From: Candidatus Latescibacterota bacterium
Lineage (GTDB): Bacteria; Latescibacterota; MWCZ01
Length of the DNA stretch: 64,000 bases
Direction: 5' to 3'
Assembly: GCA_022706085.1 (NCBI GenBank)
Contig: JAKJDF010000002.1
Location: 411,479-475,478, forward strand
The notes under the pieces were generated by a model. That model was not told the origin of the DNA. It saw only the letters and a list, made by a program, of their open reading frames with translations, and made no database searches. The position numbers were made by a program, and so were the translations under genes. Each line of letters starts with the position of its first letter. Within the stretch, counting starts at the first letter, position 1. Shown here piece after piece: positions 10,071 to 18,815 of the stretch.

Positions 10071-11102
10071 ATGAAAGCTGCGGTCATGCGGGGAATCCGC
10101 GATGTGCGCATCGAAGACATTCCGGTGCCCCCTCTCCTCGACGATGAGGCGCTGGTACGCATACGCTCAGTCGGCGTGTGCGGGTCGGACATCCACTACT
10201 ACACGCACGGAAAGATCGGCCGGTACGTTGTCCAGCCCCCGTTCCTGCTCGGCCACGAATGCGCCGGTGAGGTGGTGGAGGTCGGCGCCGCTGTCCGTAA
10301 CGTCAAGCCGGGGGACCTGGTGGCCGTGGAACCCGGGGTACCGTGCCGCAGGTGCCGGTTCTGCAGAGAGGGCCGGTACAACCTCTGCCCCGATGTCGTG
10401 TTTCTGGCCACGCCGCCGGTGGACGGGGCCTTTGCCGAGTACATTGCCCACGCGGCGGATTTCCTGTTCCCGCTCGACGGCGTGAGCCTGCACGAGGGCG
10501 CCATGTGCGAACCGCTTTCCACGGGATTGCAGGCCGTCCGCAGGTCGGGGCTCCGCATGGGGGACACCGTGTTCATCGCCGGAGTCGGGCCAATTGGCCT
10601 CTGTGCGCTCCAGGCATTCCGCGCCGGGGGGGCCGGAGCAGTGTACGTCAGCGATCTCGACGCCGACCGGTGCCGCCGTGCCGTTGCGCTCGGGGCGACT
10701 CAGGCGTTCGACGCCAGCGACTCAGAGCTTGCAGCGAAGCTGCGCGAGCTCACTCACGGGCTCGGGCCGGACATCGTCGTGGAAACGGCGGGGTCGGAAA
10801 AGGCAACCGCGCAGAGCGTGGAGATGGTGCGTGCAGGGGGAGTGGTGGTGCTCATCGGCCTTTCCCCGGCCGCCATCATCCCGATTGACACCATCGCGAT
10901 TATCGACAAGGAGATTGACATCCGGGGCGTGTTCCGCTACGCCAACACGTACCCGGCGGCGCTCTCCATGATCCGCCGCGGCGCGGTGGATGTGAAGAGC
11001 ATGATCACCGCGGAATACCCCCTCGACCGCGCGAAACAGGCGCTGGACGATGTGGCCGCTCGCAAGCCGGGGGTCATCAAGGCCATGGTGGTGAACGGGT
11101 AA
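10071..11102 (+). CDS. Zinc-dependent sugar-alcohol dehydrogenase (MDR family)
   Basis: Medium-chain dehydrogenase of 343 aa close to sorbitol/xylitol and galactitol-1-phosphate dehydrogenases. The catalytic zinc site includes Cys in GVCGSD and His-Glu in GHECAGEV. The structural zinc site is CRRCRFCREGRYNLC, with all four Cys. The Rossmann motif reads GVGPIGL. It oxidises a polyol or sugar with NAD(P). Location between two fucosidase loci suggests a deoxysugar or polyol step (inference). GGAGGCATC precedes the ATG. A TTGACA occurs at 10010-10015 without a clear -10. Confidence 0.88.
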   Translation: MKAAVMRGIRDVRIEDIPVPPLLDDEALVRIRSVGVCGSDIHYYTHGKIGRYVVQPPFLLGHECAGEVVEVGAAVRNVKPGDLVAVEPGVPCRRCRFCREGRYNLCPDVVFLATPPVDGAFAEYIAHAADFLFPLDGVSLHEGAMCEPLSTGLQAVRRSGLRMGDTVFIAGVGPIGLCALQAFRAGGAGAVYVSDLDADRCRRAVALGATQAFDASDSELAAKLRELTHGLGPDIVVETAGSEKATAQSVEMVRAGGVVVLIGLSPAAIIPIDTIAIIDKEIDIRGVFRYANTYPAALSMIRRGAVDVKSMITAEYPLDRAKQALDDVAARKPGVIKAMVVNG

Positions 11103-11225
11103 GGCGCCGCGCCGGGGCCCGGCTTGTCTGGCCCCGCTGCGTTTCCCATGCGGCGCAAAGGCGTGCATCTCCAGAAAAACAAAGAGTTTCGTACGCCGCG
11201 GACGCATCCGTGGAACCAAGAGAAC

Positions 11226-11834
11226 TCATGATATTGCTTCCATAAGTGCATCACGAAAATGGGCGTAACTCTGTGAACTGGAGTTGTCAAAATCGAAAAA
11301 AGAGGCAACTGCTCTTGCAAGCTCAATCTTCCTCAACCCACCCGTGAAATAGCCCCGTCTTTTCAACGTGGATTCCAGTGTTTCCCAAGTTCTCGACATC
11401 GATTCGGGCGAACGGCATGCTTTGGGCGCTTTGGCTGGCAACGCTGGGTAAGCCGCTCGCAATGACGGCCAGTCTGCAATGAACCATGCCTCCAACTCTT
11501 GTATAACGATCCGATTCACCAGTTGCCACGAGTTAGCCCCCGACCTCGAGCGTGTTCGAAGTCCCGCTGCGTAAGCGAAATCCTCAAGTCGCTGTTTCAA
11601 CTCAAGACAAGAATCGCTGTCGCAGTCGATCAGAACCATGATACGCCAATCCTGTGGCAACCATTTGGCGTAGGCTTTGAGGCGGCAAGGCAGTTTTTCA
11701 AGCATGTCGCGTTTGCCTTGGAAGTGACGTATTCCGAACGTGGTCCCTGCTGGCAAAAACCTGCGCAACAGGACATTCAAGAATGCTTCCATGGAAGGCT
11801 CTTCGACCAACAACTCCAAATGGTCGGCCTTCAT
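11226..11834 (-). CDS. DUF4276-type TOPRIM-like putative effector
   Basis: A 202-aa protein with the layout of DUF4276/RloB-like proteins. [12 protein letters not shown] near residues 8-19 matches the TOPRIM glutamate motif, and [10 protein letters not shown] near 66-75 matches the DxD metal-binding motif. These suggest a metal-dependent nuclease. ATG 11834 overlaps the upstream ATPase stop (ATGA), so the two form one translational unit; an in-frame extension to 11915 lies inside the ATPase gene. Such ATPase/TOPRIM pairs are known in AbiL, PARIS and split OLD systems. Assignment to defence is inference. Local GC looks lower than in the neighbours. Confidence 0.75.
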   Translation of the reverse strand: MKADHLELLVEEPSMEAFLNVLLRRFLPAGTTFGIRHFQGKRDMLEKLPCRLKAYAKWLPQDWRIMVLIDCDSDSCLELKQRLEDFAYAAGLRTRSRSGANSWQLVNRIVIQELEAWFIADWPSLRAAYPALPAKAPKACRSPESMSRTWETLESTLKRRGYFTGGLRKIELARAVASFFDFDNSSSQSYAHFRDALMEAIS

Positions 11835-13072
11835 CGGTCGCCGCCCGTTCCAACTCGGACGGGAGCACCCTGGTTCACGAGGGGATCTCCGACACCGAAC
11901 TGGCCTTCCAACCACAGTTCACCAAGTTTCGCCCCCTCCGAAACAAATTCTCGGACGCCCTGCAACTCCGCGGCGCTCCGTCCATGCGTAAATCCGTGCT
12001 CATCGCGCCAGAGGACGCGAACCTCATCTGGTCGAAGGCCGTTTATGAAAAACGGTGAATGTGTTGTTACCAGAAGCTGTGTTCGTTCTGTGGCTTCGCG
12101 ACACTCTTCGGTAAGCTCCGGCAGAACTCGCGGGTGGAGGTAGTTCTCTGGCTCTTCAATCCCGATGAACGGTGGAGGCGCGGGGTCATAAAGCAACACC
12201 AAATAAGCCAGCATCTTCAGAGTGCCATCAGAAGCGAAACGAGCCAATACGGGGTCGCCGAAAGGCGCATCCTTTATTTGCAGGAGGAGGCGGCCATCCG
12301 GCATCTGTTCCGCTTGAACTCGCTCTATGCGCGGCACTCGCCTTCGGAGCGTTCCGTAAACTCGTTCCAGTTGGTCTGGATATTGTTCCCTCAAAAACTG
12401 AATCACGTTGGCAAGATTGTCACCCCGAGGGTTCAGCCGTTCCGCCGGTCCGGCTTCAGGTTGCCCCCGGGCAGCATCTGCTGAAAGGTAGGAGACATAC
12501 CATCCGCTGATAAAATCTCGCAAAGCCGCCACCCGTGGGTGCTCTGCAAATTGACCCAAGGCGTTGACCGCAAGGAGATCTGGAGCTTTCAGTGGGATCT
12601 CGACGCGTTCATCCTGCTCGTCTGGTTTCTCCCCACTTATCGCATGCCCTCGTCCTTCGTGGTAATCCAAGAAACGGAACGGTTTGCCGTGCATGCCGCG
12701 CCGCCAACACAGCCATTCCTCGAAGACTATGGGCCCACTTCCGCGCTCATCAACGGCTAGGTGGTAAGTGATAAGAGGGTATCCCGGTTCCTTGTACTTG
12801 ATTTCGATGGACACCGGTCCATTCGCGCCGCGCGTCTTGATTTCCTTCGCCCGCCCACGTTTGTCCCAAGCACGGCGAAGACCTCCTTCGAAGCATTCCT
12901 TGAGGAAGGCAAACACGTCGAAAACGGTCGACTTTCCACTGCCGTTCGGACCGAGGAGGACCGTCAAAGGGGTTAGCTTCTTGAACTCCACCTCGCGCAA
13001 CGCACGGAAATTCTCTACCCTCAGGTACTCTATCCGCGCGGGTTTTCCCTGTCTGGATGATTCCTTGTCCAT
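11831..13072 (-). CDS. AAA_21/OLD-like SMC-type ATPase, partner of the TOPRIM-like gene
   Basis: ABC/SMC-type ATPase of 413 aa. After an N-terminal strand ([15 protein letters not shown]) comes Walker [11 protein letters not shown], within the first 45 residues. The distal part has a signature-like segment, Walker [13 protein letters not shown], and the H-loop [12 protein letters not shown]. This matches the AAA_21/AAA_15 class found in antiphage ATPases and OLD nucleases, but the protein itself lacks a TOPRIM domain. The start at 13072 is chosen because it places the domain at the N-terminus; the frame continues to 13270. It is immediately followed, with a 4-nt overlap, by the DUF4276 gene. 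Confidence 0.82.
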   Translation of the reverse strand: MDKESSRQGKPARIEYLRVENFRALREVEFKKLTPLTVLLGPNGSGKSTVFDVFAFLKECFEGGLRRAWDKRGRAKEIKTRGANGPVSIEIKYKEPGYPLITYHLAVDERGSGPIVFEEWLCWRRGMHGKPFRFLDYHEGRGHAISGEKPDEQDERVEIPLKAPDLLAVNALGQFAEHPRVAALRDFISGWYVSYLSADAARGQPEAGPAERLNPRGDNLANVIQFLREQYPDQLERVYGTLRRRVPRIERVQAEQMPDGRLLLQIKDAPFGDPVLARFASDGTLKMLAYLVLLYDPAPPPFIGIEEPENYLHPRVLPELTEECREATERTQLLVTTHSPFFINGLRPDEVRVLWRDEHGFTHGRSAAELQGVREFVSEGAKLGELWLEGQFGVGDPLVNQGAPVRVGTGGDR

Positions 13073-13679
13073 ATCCACAGTCCTCGTCCCCGGGTGAACC
13101 CACGACGTTGATCGCTCTCGACCCACAAACTGGCGTTTCTGTTGCAGCAAACCGAACATCTTGGCCCAAATACAGAGAACAACGCCGCGTGGTGCGCGTG
13201 CTCCCAGTAAGGTCACAAATTGTCTGGCGACAATCAAGCCCGATTGGACACTCCCATACATGAACCTCAAATCGTCCGTTCCGATTTACTCTACAACACG
13301 ATTCTGGTCACCCGCATACTTATTTCAGCTGCGTGTTGCGATAACCTAGCCCCAACAGAAGTGGCGATGAAGAAGCAGGGGGGGGTCGGTCCGTCGAATG
13401 GCGTCCGCGGCGCAGACGCTGTTCAACATTGCCCGCTGGCGCTCGAGCCGACCGTCACGCTGAACGAAGCGAAGGGCCTCTTCAACGTCGCCTCAACGCT
13501 CCGGTCGTCTCGATACATCGTCCGCCGGAAACCCGGCGGCCGCCACTCGACGACCGGTGGATATGCGAGGGAAATCAAACCGCGCGCGACGGGGCCCACG
13601 GCGGTCTCGGCGGAACCGCCCTGCCGCAGAAGACGGTTGCGTTGCCGGCGGTGCAGGCATTCCTGCCTGCCAATGAGGC
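13073..13679. other. 607-nt intergenic stretch with degenerate repeat remnants
   Basis: No supportable gene is visible between the ATPase and the second fucosidase. The part from 13454 to 13556 carries a degenerate copy of the GTCATTCTGA repeat (about 21 of 27 positions at 13454-13480). It also carries segments CTCGATACATCG and CCACTCGACGACCGG shared with 30455-30560. The ATPase promoter should be in the first 200 nt, but I could not fix one. Confidence 0.5.
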
Positions 13680-14873
13680 CTACGTAAACCGCACCTCCGG
13701 CCACTTCGGCTCGCCTTCCACCGTGATCTCGATCACCGACACGTTCGGGTCGGGCGCGTATTGCGGCATGCCCCGCAGCCACACGCGGTCGCCCTTCTGC
13801 TCCACGATCAGACGCTCCCCGGTTGCGAGCAGCTTCGCGGAAAGAACCCGGTTGCCGCACCAGCCGAACGACGCCGTCGAGCCGGGCCAGTGCGCGGAGA
13901 GGAGGTACATCCTGTCCCCGACGCGAGTGGAAGACGCGAAGCTGTGGGTGACGAGCGGCGTCCGCGTCGCCCCGTAGATCGCCTTGCCATTGGTGCGCAT
14001 CCATTCGCCGACCACGCGCAGCCGCTCCACCGCCGGTTCGGGGATTCGCCCCTCGGCGTCCGGGCCGACGTTCAGCAAAAGATTGCCGCCCTGCGAAGCG
14101 CACTGGATCAGCATTCCGAGGATTTGCCGCACCGATTTGTAGTTCTTGTCGCCGGCGGTGTAGCCCCACGTGTCGTTCATGGTCATGCAGGCTTCCCAAG
14201 GGCGATCCTGCGGGGATATGTGCTGTTCCGGAGTGCCGAAATCCTCCGGCAGGCCGGAGCGGTCGTTGATGATTATCTCCGGCTGCAACGACCGAACCAT
14301 GGCGTTCAGCTCCTCCGAGCGCCAGATGCCCGACGGGAAACTGCCGTCGTACCACAGGATATCCACCTTCCCGTAGTTCGTCATCAGTTCGCGAACCTGC
14401 GCGTGCGCCTGCTCCACCATGGGCTGGTAGACGCTCTTGTCCTCCCACATGGGCAGGTGCGGCAACTGGTGGGGGAAGCGCCAGTCCTCCAGCGAGTAGT
14501 AGAACCCCATGCGCATGCCCAGCGCGTGGCAGGCATCGGCGTATTCGGCGATGAGATCACGCTTTGCCGCGGTTTTCGGCGCGGTGAAGTCGGATACCTT
14601 GCTGTCGAACAGGCAGAAGCCGTCGTGGTGGCGCGTGGTCAGCACCATGTACTTCATGCCGGCGTCCTGCGCGAGTTTCACCCAATCCCGGGCGCTGTAA
14701 TGTCGGGCGGTGAACTCGTCCGCGAAATGAGCGTATTCCTCCTTCGGGATATTTTCCACGTACATGACCCACTCGTTCCTTGCGGGAACGGCGTACACTC
14801 CCCAGTGGATGAACATGCCGAACGCGGCTTCGCGCCACCATTTCATGTGCGCGGGAACGGTTTCTGGACTCAT
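13680..14873 (-). CDS. Alpha-L-fucosidase, GH29 (second copy, catalytic domain only)
   Basis: Shorter GH29 enzyme of 397 aa: TIM barrel plus one small C-terminal beta domain. HWGVYA, RHHDGFCLFDS, the nucleophile Asp176 in WYDG and Glu227 in PWEACMT are visible. The tryptophan-rich motif DTWGY follows the glutamate, as in the family. It lacks the extra sandwich domains of the GH29 protein at 8181, so the two probably differ in linkage or size preference. There is no signal peptide. GGAGG lies 8 nt upstream of the ATG. Confidence 0.92.
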   Translation of the reverse strand: MSPETVPAHMKWWREAAFGMFIHWGVYAVPARNEWVMYVENIPKEEYAHFADEFTARHYSARDWVKLAQDAGMKYMVLTTRHHDGFCLFDSKVSDFTAPKTAAKRDLIAEYADACHALGMRMGFYYSLEDWRFPHQLPHLPMWEDKSVYQPMVEQAHAQVRELMTNYGKVDILWYDGSFPSGIWRSEELNAMVRSLQPEIIINDRSGLPEDFGTPEQHISPQDRPWEACMTMNDTWGYTAGDKNYKSVRQILGMLIQCASQGGNLLLNVGPDAEGRIPEPAVERLRVVGEWMRTNGKAIYGATRTPLVTHSFASSTRVGDRMYLLSAHWPGSTASFGWCGNRVLSAKLLATGERLIVEQKGDRVWLRGMPQYAPDPNVSVIEITVEGEPKWPEVRFT

Positions 14874-14998
14874 CGGGTGCCTCCGTAACAGAAGGGCGGA
14901 TGGGGCGGTCAGGGCAAAGCGCCGCGGACCGCGCTGCGCTTATGGGAGAGAAAAATACACAGGGAATGCGACACAGGGGAAATGGAGGGCTATCCCGC

Positions 14999-15163
14999 TG
15001 GATTCCCGCCTTCGCGGGAATGACGAATCTTTCCGTCCCACCCATTGACCGGGCGGAGGGGCGTCCCCCGCTCCGCCAATCCTGCGCCAACGGACCTGCC
15101 GGATGATGGAATACCGCCGTCAACTCTGTGCCTCCGTTGCTCCCGCGAAGGCGGGAATCCATA
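14999..15163. repeat. Inverted pair of a palindromic repeat (family C)
   Basis: The motif ATTCCCGCC-TTC-GCGGGAAT occurs at 14999-15028 and again in opposite orientation at about 15140-15163. Each copy is itself a near-palindrome. A weaker copy is at 34963-34987. Both lie in the 413-nt gene-free interval 14874-15286, in which I see nothing else. Confidence 0.75.
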
Positions 15164-15286
15164 ACAGGATGCGCGAGTCCGCCGGGCCGAAGGACCAAGG
15201 GTCGCAAGGGACGCATACATGGCGGCCGCCCGGTCTCCGAGCGGGGCGCAACGACGCGCGCATGAGCCCCGTATCGAGGAGCCGGA

Positions 15287-17284
15287 CTACAGGATCGCGC
15301 ATTCCGATTTGAGAAGGTCGGAGACGGAGGCCACGGCATCCGGCGGGCCCATGACGAGAAGAACGTCGCCCGCGTGAATCGTCTCCTCGCCGCCGGGGTT
15401 GGGGATGGTCTTGTCCCCGCGTCGGATGCCGAGAATGGTGATTCCGGTGCGACTTCGCAGACCCAGTTCGGCGAGTGTCTGTCCCGCCATACGGCACCCT
15501 TCGTCCACGGGGAACGTGCTGACCTCCACGTCGCGCAGGGAAGTCTGGATTTCGGAGAGGGCGGTATGATCTCCGGAGAAGCTCCGGAACATGTCGTACC
15601 CGCCGGCACGGATTGTCCGGATGAAGTTCTCGATCTGCTCGCGTGGGATCAGGTATTTGCGCAGAACGCGGGAGAATATCTCTACCGACGTTTCGAATTC
15701 CTCAGGAATCACTTCATCCGCGCCGAGTTTGTAAAGCGGGGCGACTTCGGTAACAAACCGCGTACGGGCGATGATGTAGACGGAGGGGTTCATCCGGCGG
15801 GCGTTTTCGACGATACGGCGCGTGCCGGTTGCGTCCGGCGTGGCTACCACGAGCACCCGCGCCTGCAGAATGCCCGCGTGTTCAAGCACAACCGGCTGCG
15901 AGCCATCGCCGAAAAGGATGGATTCGCCGTTTGCCCGTTCCCGCCGGACGGTTTCCGGGTTCATCTCGATGATCACGTAGGGAATCAGCGCCTCCGCAGC
16001 CGCGCTGGCGACGTTCCGCCCGTTCACACCGTATCCGACGATGATGAGATGATCGGTGAGGCCCGCGTCCTCATCCAGCCTCTGGTGTTGGTGTACACCA
16101 TCCTTCAACAGACGGGGGAGCTTGAGAGTGAGGCAGTAGTCGGCAACGCGGGGCGCCGCAGCAATCAGGAACGGCGTCGCTGCCATGGTGATAACGGTTG
16201 CTGTGAGGAAATACTGGTAGTTGGTCGGGCTCAACAGGCCAACCGCCAGACCCGGCACGGCCAGGATGAAGGAGAACTCGCCGATGTTGCTCAGTCCGAG
16301 CCCGATGGTGGTGGTCACGCGGAGAGGGAACCCCAGCGCAACGGCTGCCGCTCCGGCGAAGAGCATCTTCACCGCAAGGGCGACGACGACGAGGGCCACC
16401 ACGACTCCGATTTGGTCCCATAGGAACCCCACGTCAAGCAACATCCCGATGGAGATGAAGAAGAAATTCGAGAAGATGTCGCGGAACGGCATGACATCTC
16501 CCAGCGCCTGCTGGCTGTATTCCGATTCGGAGATGATGATCCCCGCAAGAAACGCGCCGAGTGCCGGCGAGAGGCCTGCGGCGTAGGTAAGGGCGGTAAC
16601 CGCGAGGCAGATGGCCACGGTGCTGAAGAGAAAAAGCTCACGGCTTCGCGTGCGCGTCACCTGGAAAAGGGCGAACGGAACGACCCACTTTGCGCTTACG
16701 ACGACAATCACGATGACCGCGAGGCCCTCTGCCACCATGACCAGAAACGAAGAGCCCGAGTCCGCTGTTTTCCCCGCCAGCAGAGGAACGAGAAACAGCA
16801 TGGGGACCGACATGATGTCCTGAAAGATTGAAATGCCGACCGTGGCTCGTGCCGCGAGAGTGTCGGCTTCGTTCCTGTCCTGGAAGCTCTTGAGGGAAAT
16901 CGTTGTGCTGCTATGGGCGAGAAGAAACCCGGCAAACACCGCCAACGGGGCAGGCAAGCCCAAAACGCGAGCGATCAGGAACCCGGCGAGGCCAGTCAGA
17001 ACCACCTGCACCGAGCCACCAAGCAACACCGCCCGTCTTATCAGGATGAGGCGTTCGAGCGAAAACCCCATGCCGACGGTGAACAACAACGCGATGATGC
17101 CGACTTCCGCAAGCAACTCCACTCTGCCAACATCGTTGACCAGTGCGAGCGCGTGCGGACCCGCGACAATGCCGGTGAGAAAGAAACCGACGATGGAAGG
17201 TATGTGAAGGCGATGACACACAAACACGATGCCGATTGACAGGGCAAAAACGATGAGAATGTCCGAGAAGAATGCTGCGTCCAC
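15287..17284 (-). CDS. Kef/CPA2-type cation:proton antiporter with RCK domains
   Basis: Inner-membrane monovalent cation/H+ antiporter of 665 aa. About twelve hydrophobic segments fill residues 1-385. A TrkA-N/RCK Rossmann domain follows (HLIIVGYGVNGRNVA, about residues 405-530), with acidic EMNPE at the nucleotide ribose site. A TrkA-C domain occupies about 570-660. The architecture matches KefB/YbaL-like proteins, which export K+ or Na+ under nucleotide or redox control. Divergent from accA across 331 nt. Confidence 0.9.
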   Translation of the reverse strand: MDAAFFSDILIVFALSIGIVFVCHRLHIPSIVGFFLTGIVAGPHALALVNDVGRVELLAEVGIIALLFTVGMGFSLERLILIRRAVLLGGSVQVVLTGLAGFLIARVLGLPAPLAVFAGFLLAHSSTTISLKSFQDRNEADTLAARATVGISIFQDIMSVPMLFLVPLLAGKTADSGSSFLVMVAEGLAVIVIVVVSAKWVVPFALFQVTRTRSRELFLFSTVAICLAVTALTYAAGLSPALGAFLAGIIISESEYSQQALGDVMPFRDIFSNFFFISIGMLLDVGFLWDQIGVVVALVVVALAVKMLFAGAAAVALGFPLRVTTTIGLGLSNIGEFSFILAVPGLAVGLLSPTNYQYFLTATVITMAATPFLIAAAPRVADYCLTLKLPRLLKDGVHQHQRLDEDAGLTDHLIIVGYGVNGRNVASAAAEALIPYVIIEMNPETVRRERANGESILFGDGSQPVVLEHAGILQARVLVVATPDATGTRRIVENARRMNPSVYIIARTRFVTEVAPLYKLGADEVIPEEFETSVEIFSRVLRKYLIPREQIENFIRTIRAGGYDMFRSFSGDHTALSEIQTSLRDVEVSTFPVDEGCRMAGQTLAELGLRSRTGITILGIRRGDKTIPNPGGEETIHAGDVLLVMGPPDAVASVSDLLKSECAIL

Positions 17285-17615
17285 TGTCTACCCTCGACGC
17301 GTTCAGGTTCGGGCGCTGCTTCCGCAGAGACAAGGTACGCTTTCCCCGAAAGTTCCGGCAAGTTTTCGAGGAGAATATGGCAAAGCGATTGCCGCGCGGC
17401 ATAAAAAACGCTTCCCCCCTTGACACGAACACGCCGTTTTGCCTCACCTGAAAAAGGGGCGCGCAATCCAGCATCACGGAGCAAGGTCAGCCGGCGCTTT
17501 CGCCCGCGCCTTTGCATCCCGTGCGGGCTTGTCTACTCTTTATTCCACCGGTGTGTGGTCACGCGTTCGGGGGACCGGCCGGAATCACGCGTTGATTGCC
17601 ACGCAAGGAGCGCAC
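17285..17615. other. Divergent intergenic region, antiporter/accA
   Basis: 331 nt without a gene. A TTGACA hexamer is at 17420-17425, but no matching -10 follows at 16-18 nt on the + strand. It should contain promoters for both flanking genes, but I cannot place them. Confidence 0.4.
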
Positions 17616-18638
17616 ATGAACGCCGCGCCATCAAGTCAGCAACACAAACCTCGTCCCGCGCCGCTGGATTTTGAGGCGGAACTCGTCAAGCTTGAAGATC
17701 GGATCACCGACATGAGAAAATGGGCGGACGAATACTCGAAAACGGGGCAGGACCCGGCCATTGCGCAGGAAATCGCCAGGCTGGAGGCTCGCGCGAATGA
17801 GATGCGCGCGACGATTTACCGTAATCTCACGCACTGGCAGCGTGTGCAGGTCGCCCGCCATCGTGACCGGCCGTACACGCTCGACTACATCAACCTGCTG
17901 ATGGAGGACTTCAGCGAGCTGCACGGGGACCGCCATTTTGCGGACGATGCGGCGATGGTGTGCGGTATTGCCCGGTTCCGCGGGCGATCCGTTGCCCTGG
18001 TCGGGCAGCAGAAGGGACGCACGGTCGAGGAGAGGATCAAGCGCAACTGGGGCATGGCCGGGCCGGAAGGGTACCGCAAGGCCCTGCGGATCATGAAACT
18101 GGCGGAGAAGTTCCATTTGCCGGTCATCTCGCTGGTAGACACCCCGGGGGCGGCGCCGGGGGTTGGGGCGGAAGAGCGCGGTCAGGCCGAGGCAATCGCG
18201 AAAAACCTGTTTGAGATGTCGCGCCTGCAGACGCCGATCCTTGTTGCCATCATCGGAGAGGGTGCTTCCGGGGGCGCGCTTGGAATCGGAGTCGGAGATC
18301 GCGTGCTGATGATGGAGAACTGCTGGTATTCGGTCATCAGCCCGGAGGGGTGCGCTCAAATTCTCTGGCGCACGGCCGACGCGAAAGAACAGGCTGCCGC
18401 GGCGATGAAGATCAGTGCGCAGGACCTGCACGCGCTGGGATTGATTGATGAGGTGGTGCCCGAGCCGGTCGGCGGCGCGCACCGCGCACCGGAAGAAGCC
18501 GCGCGAATCCTCGGCGACCGGCTGGAGGAGAACCTTAACCTGCTGGCAGCCATTCCGCCAACGGAGCTGCTTGAGCGCCGGCGCAACCGGTTGTACGCCT
18601 ACGGTCAGTGGGAAGAAAGGGAGGTGGCATCGCGATGA
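17616..18638 (+). CDS. accA: Acetyl-CoA carboxylase carboxyltransferase subunit alpha
   Basis: Alpha subunit (340 aa) of the carboxyltransferase that makes malonyl-CoA for fatty acid synthesis. The N-terminal helical segment FEAELVKLEDRI is followed by ELHGDRHFADD and the crotonase-type core, with DTPGAAPGVGAEERGQ and GEGASGGALGIGVGD. SPEGCAQILWR is the family end signature. The start at 17616 has AAGGAG 6 nt upstream; the frame is open to 17439 but unsupported. The partner accD is not in the window. The stop overlaps the Trm112 start. Confidence 0.96.
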   Translation: MNAAPSSQQHKPRPAPLDFEAELVKLEDRITDMRKWADEYSKTGQDPAIAQEIARLEARANEMRATIYRNLTHWQRVQVARHRDRPYTLDYINLLMEDFSELHGDRHFADDAAMVCGIARFRGRSVALVGQQKGRTVEERIKRNWGMAGPEGYRKALRIMKLAEKFHLPVISLVDTPGAAPGVGAEERGQAEAIAKNLFEMSRLQTPILVAIIGEGASGGALGIGVGDRVLMMENCWYSVISPEGCAQILWRTADAKEQAAAAMKISAQDLHALGLIDEVVPEPVGGAHRAPEEAARILGDRLEENLNLLAAIPPTELLERRRNRLYAYGQWEEREVASR

Positions 18639-18805
18639 GGAAAGAGCTGCTCGAAATCCTTGTGTGCCCCAAATGCAAAGGCGACCTCGACTATTCGGAG
18701 GCGGAACAGACGCTTACGTGCCGGGCATGCCGTCTTCGGTACGAGATCAAAAACGGCATTCCGATCATGCTGGTGGACAAGGCGATCCCGATCCCCTCGG
18801 AATAG
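18635..18805 (+). CDS. Trm112-family zinc-binding protein
   Basis: 56-residue protein with two CxxC pairs, CPKC and CRAC, and the sequence MRKELLEILVCPKCKG typical of bacterial Trm112/YcaR proteins. Eukaryotic members activate methyltransferases; the bacterial role is less clear. ATG 18635 overlaps the accA stop (ATGA), so it is translated from the accA message. Confidence 0.9.
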   Translation: MRKELLEILVCPKCKGDLDYSEAEQTLTCRACRLRYEIKNGIPIMLVDKAIPIPSE

Positions 18806-18815
18806 GAGGCGTTCC

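Noticed and set aside
17439..17616. 59-residue N-terminal extension of accA
   Set aside because: Arg/Ala-rich and unlike the family; a strong ribosome site sits before the 17616 ATG.
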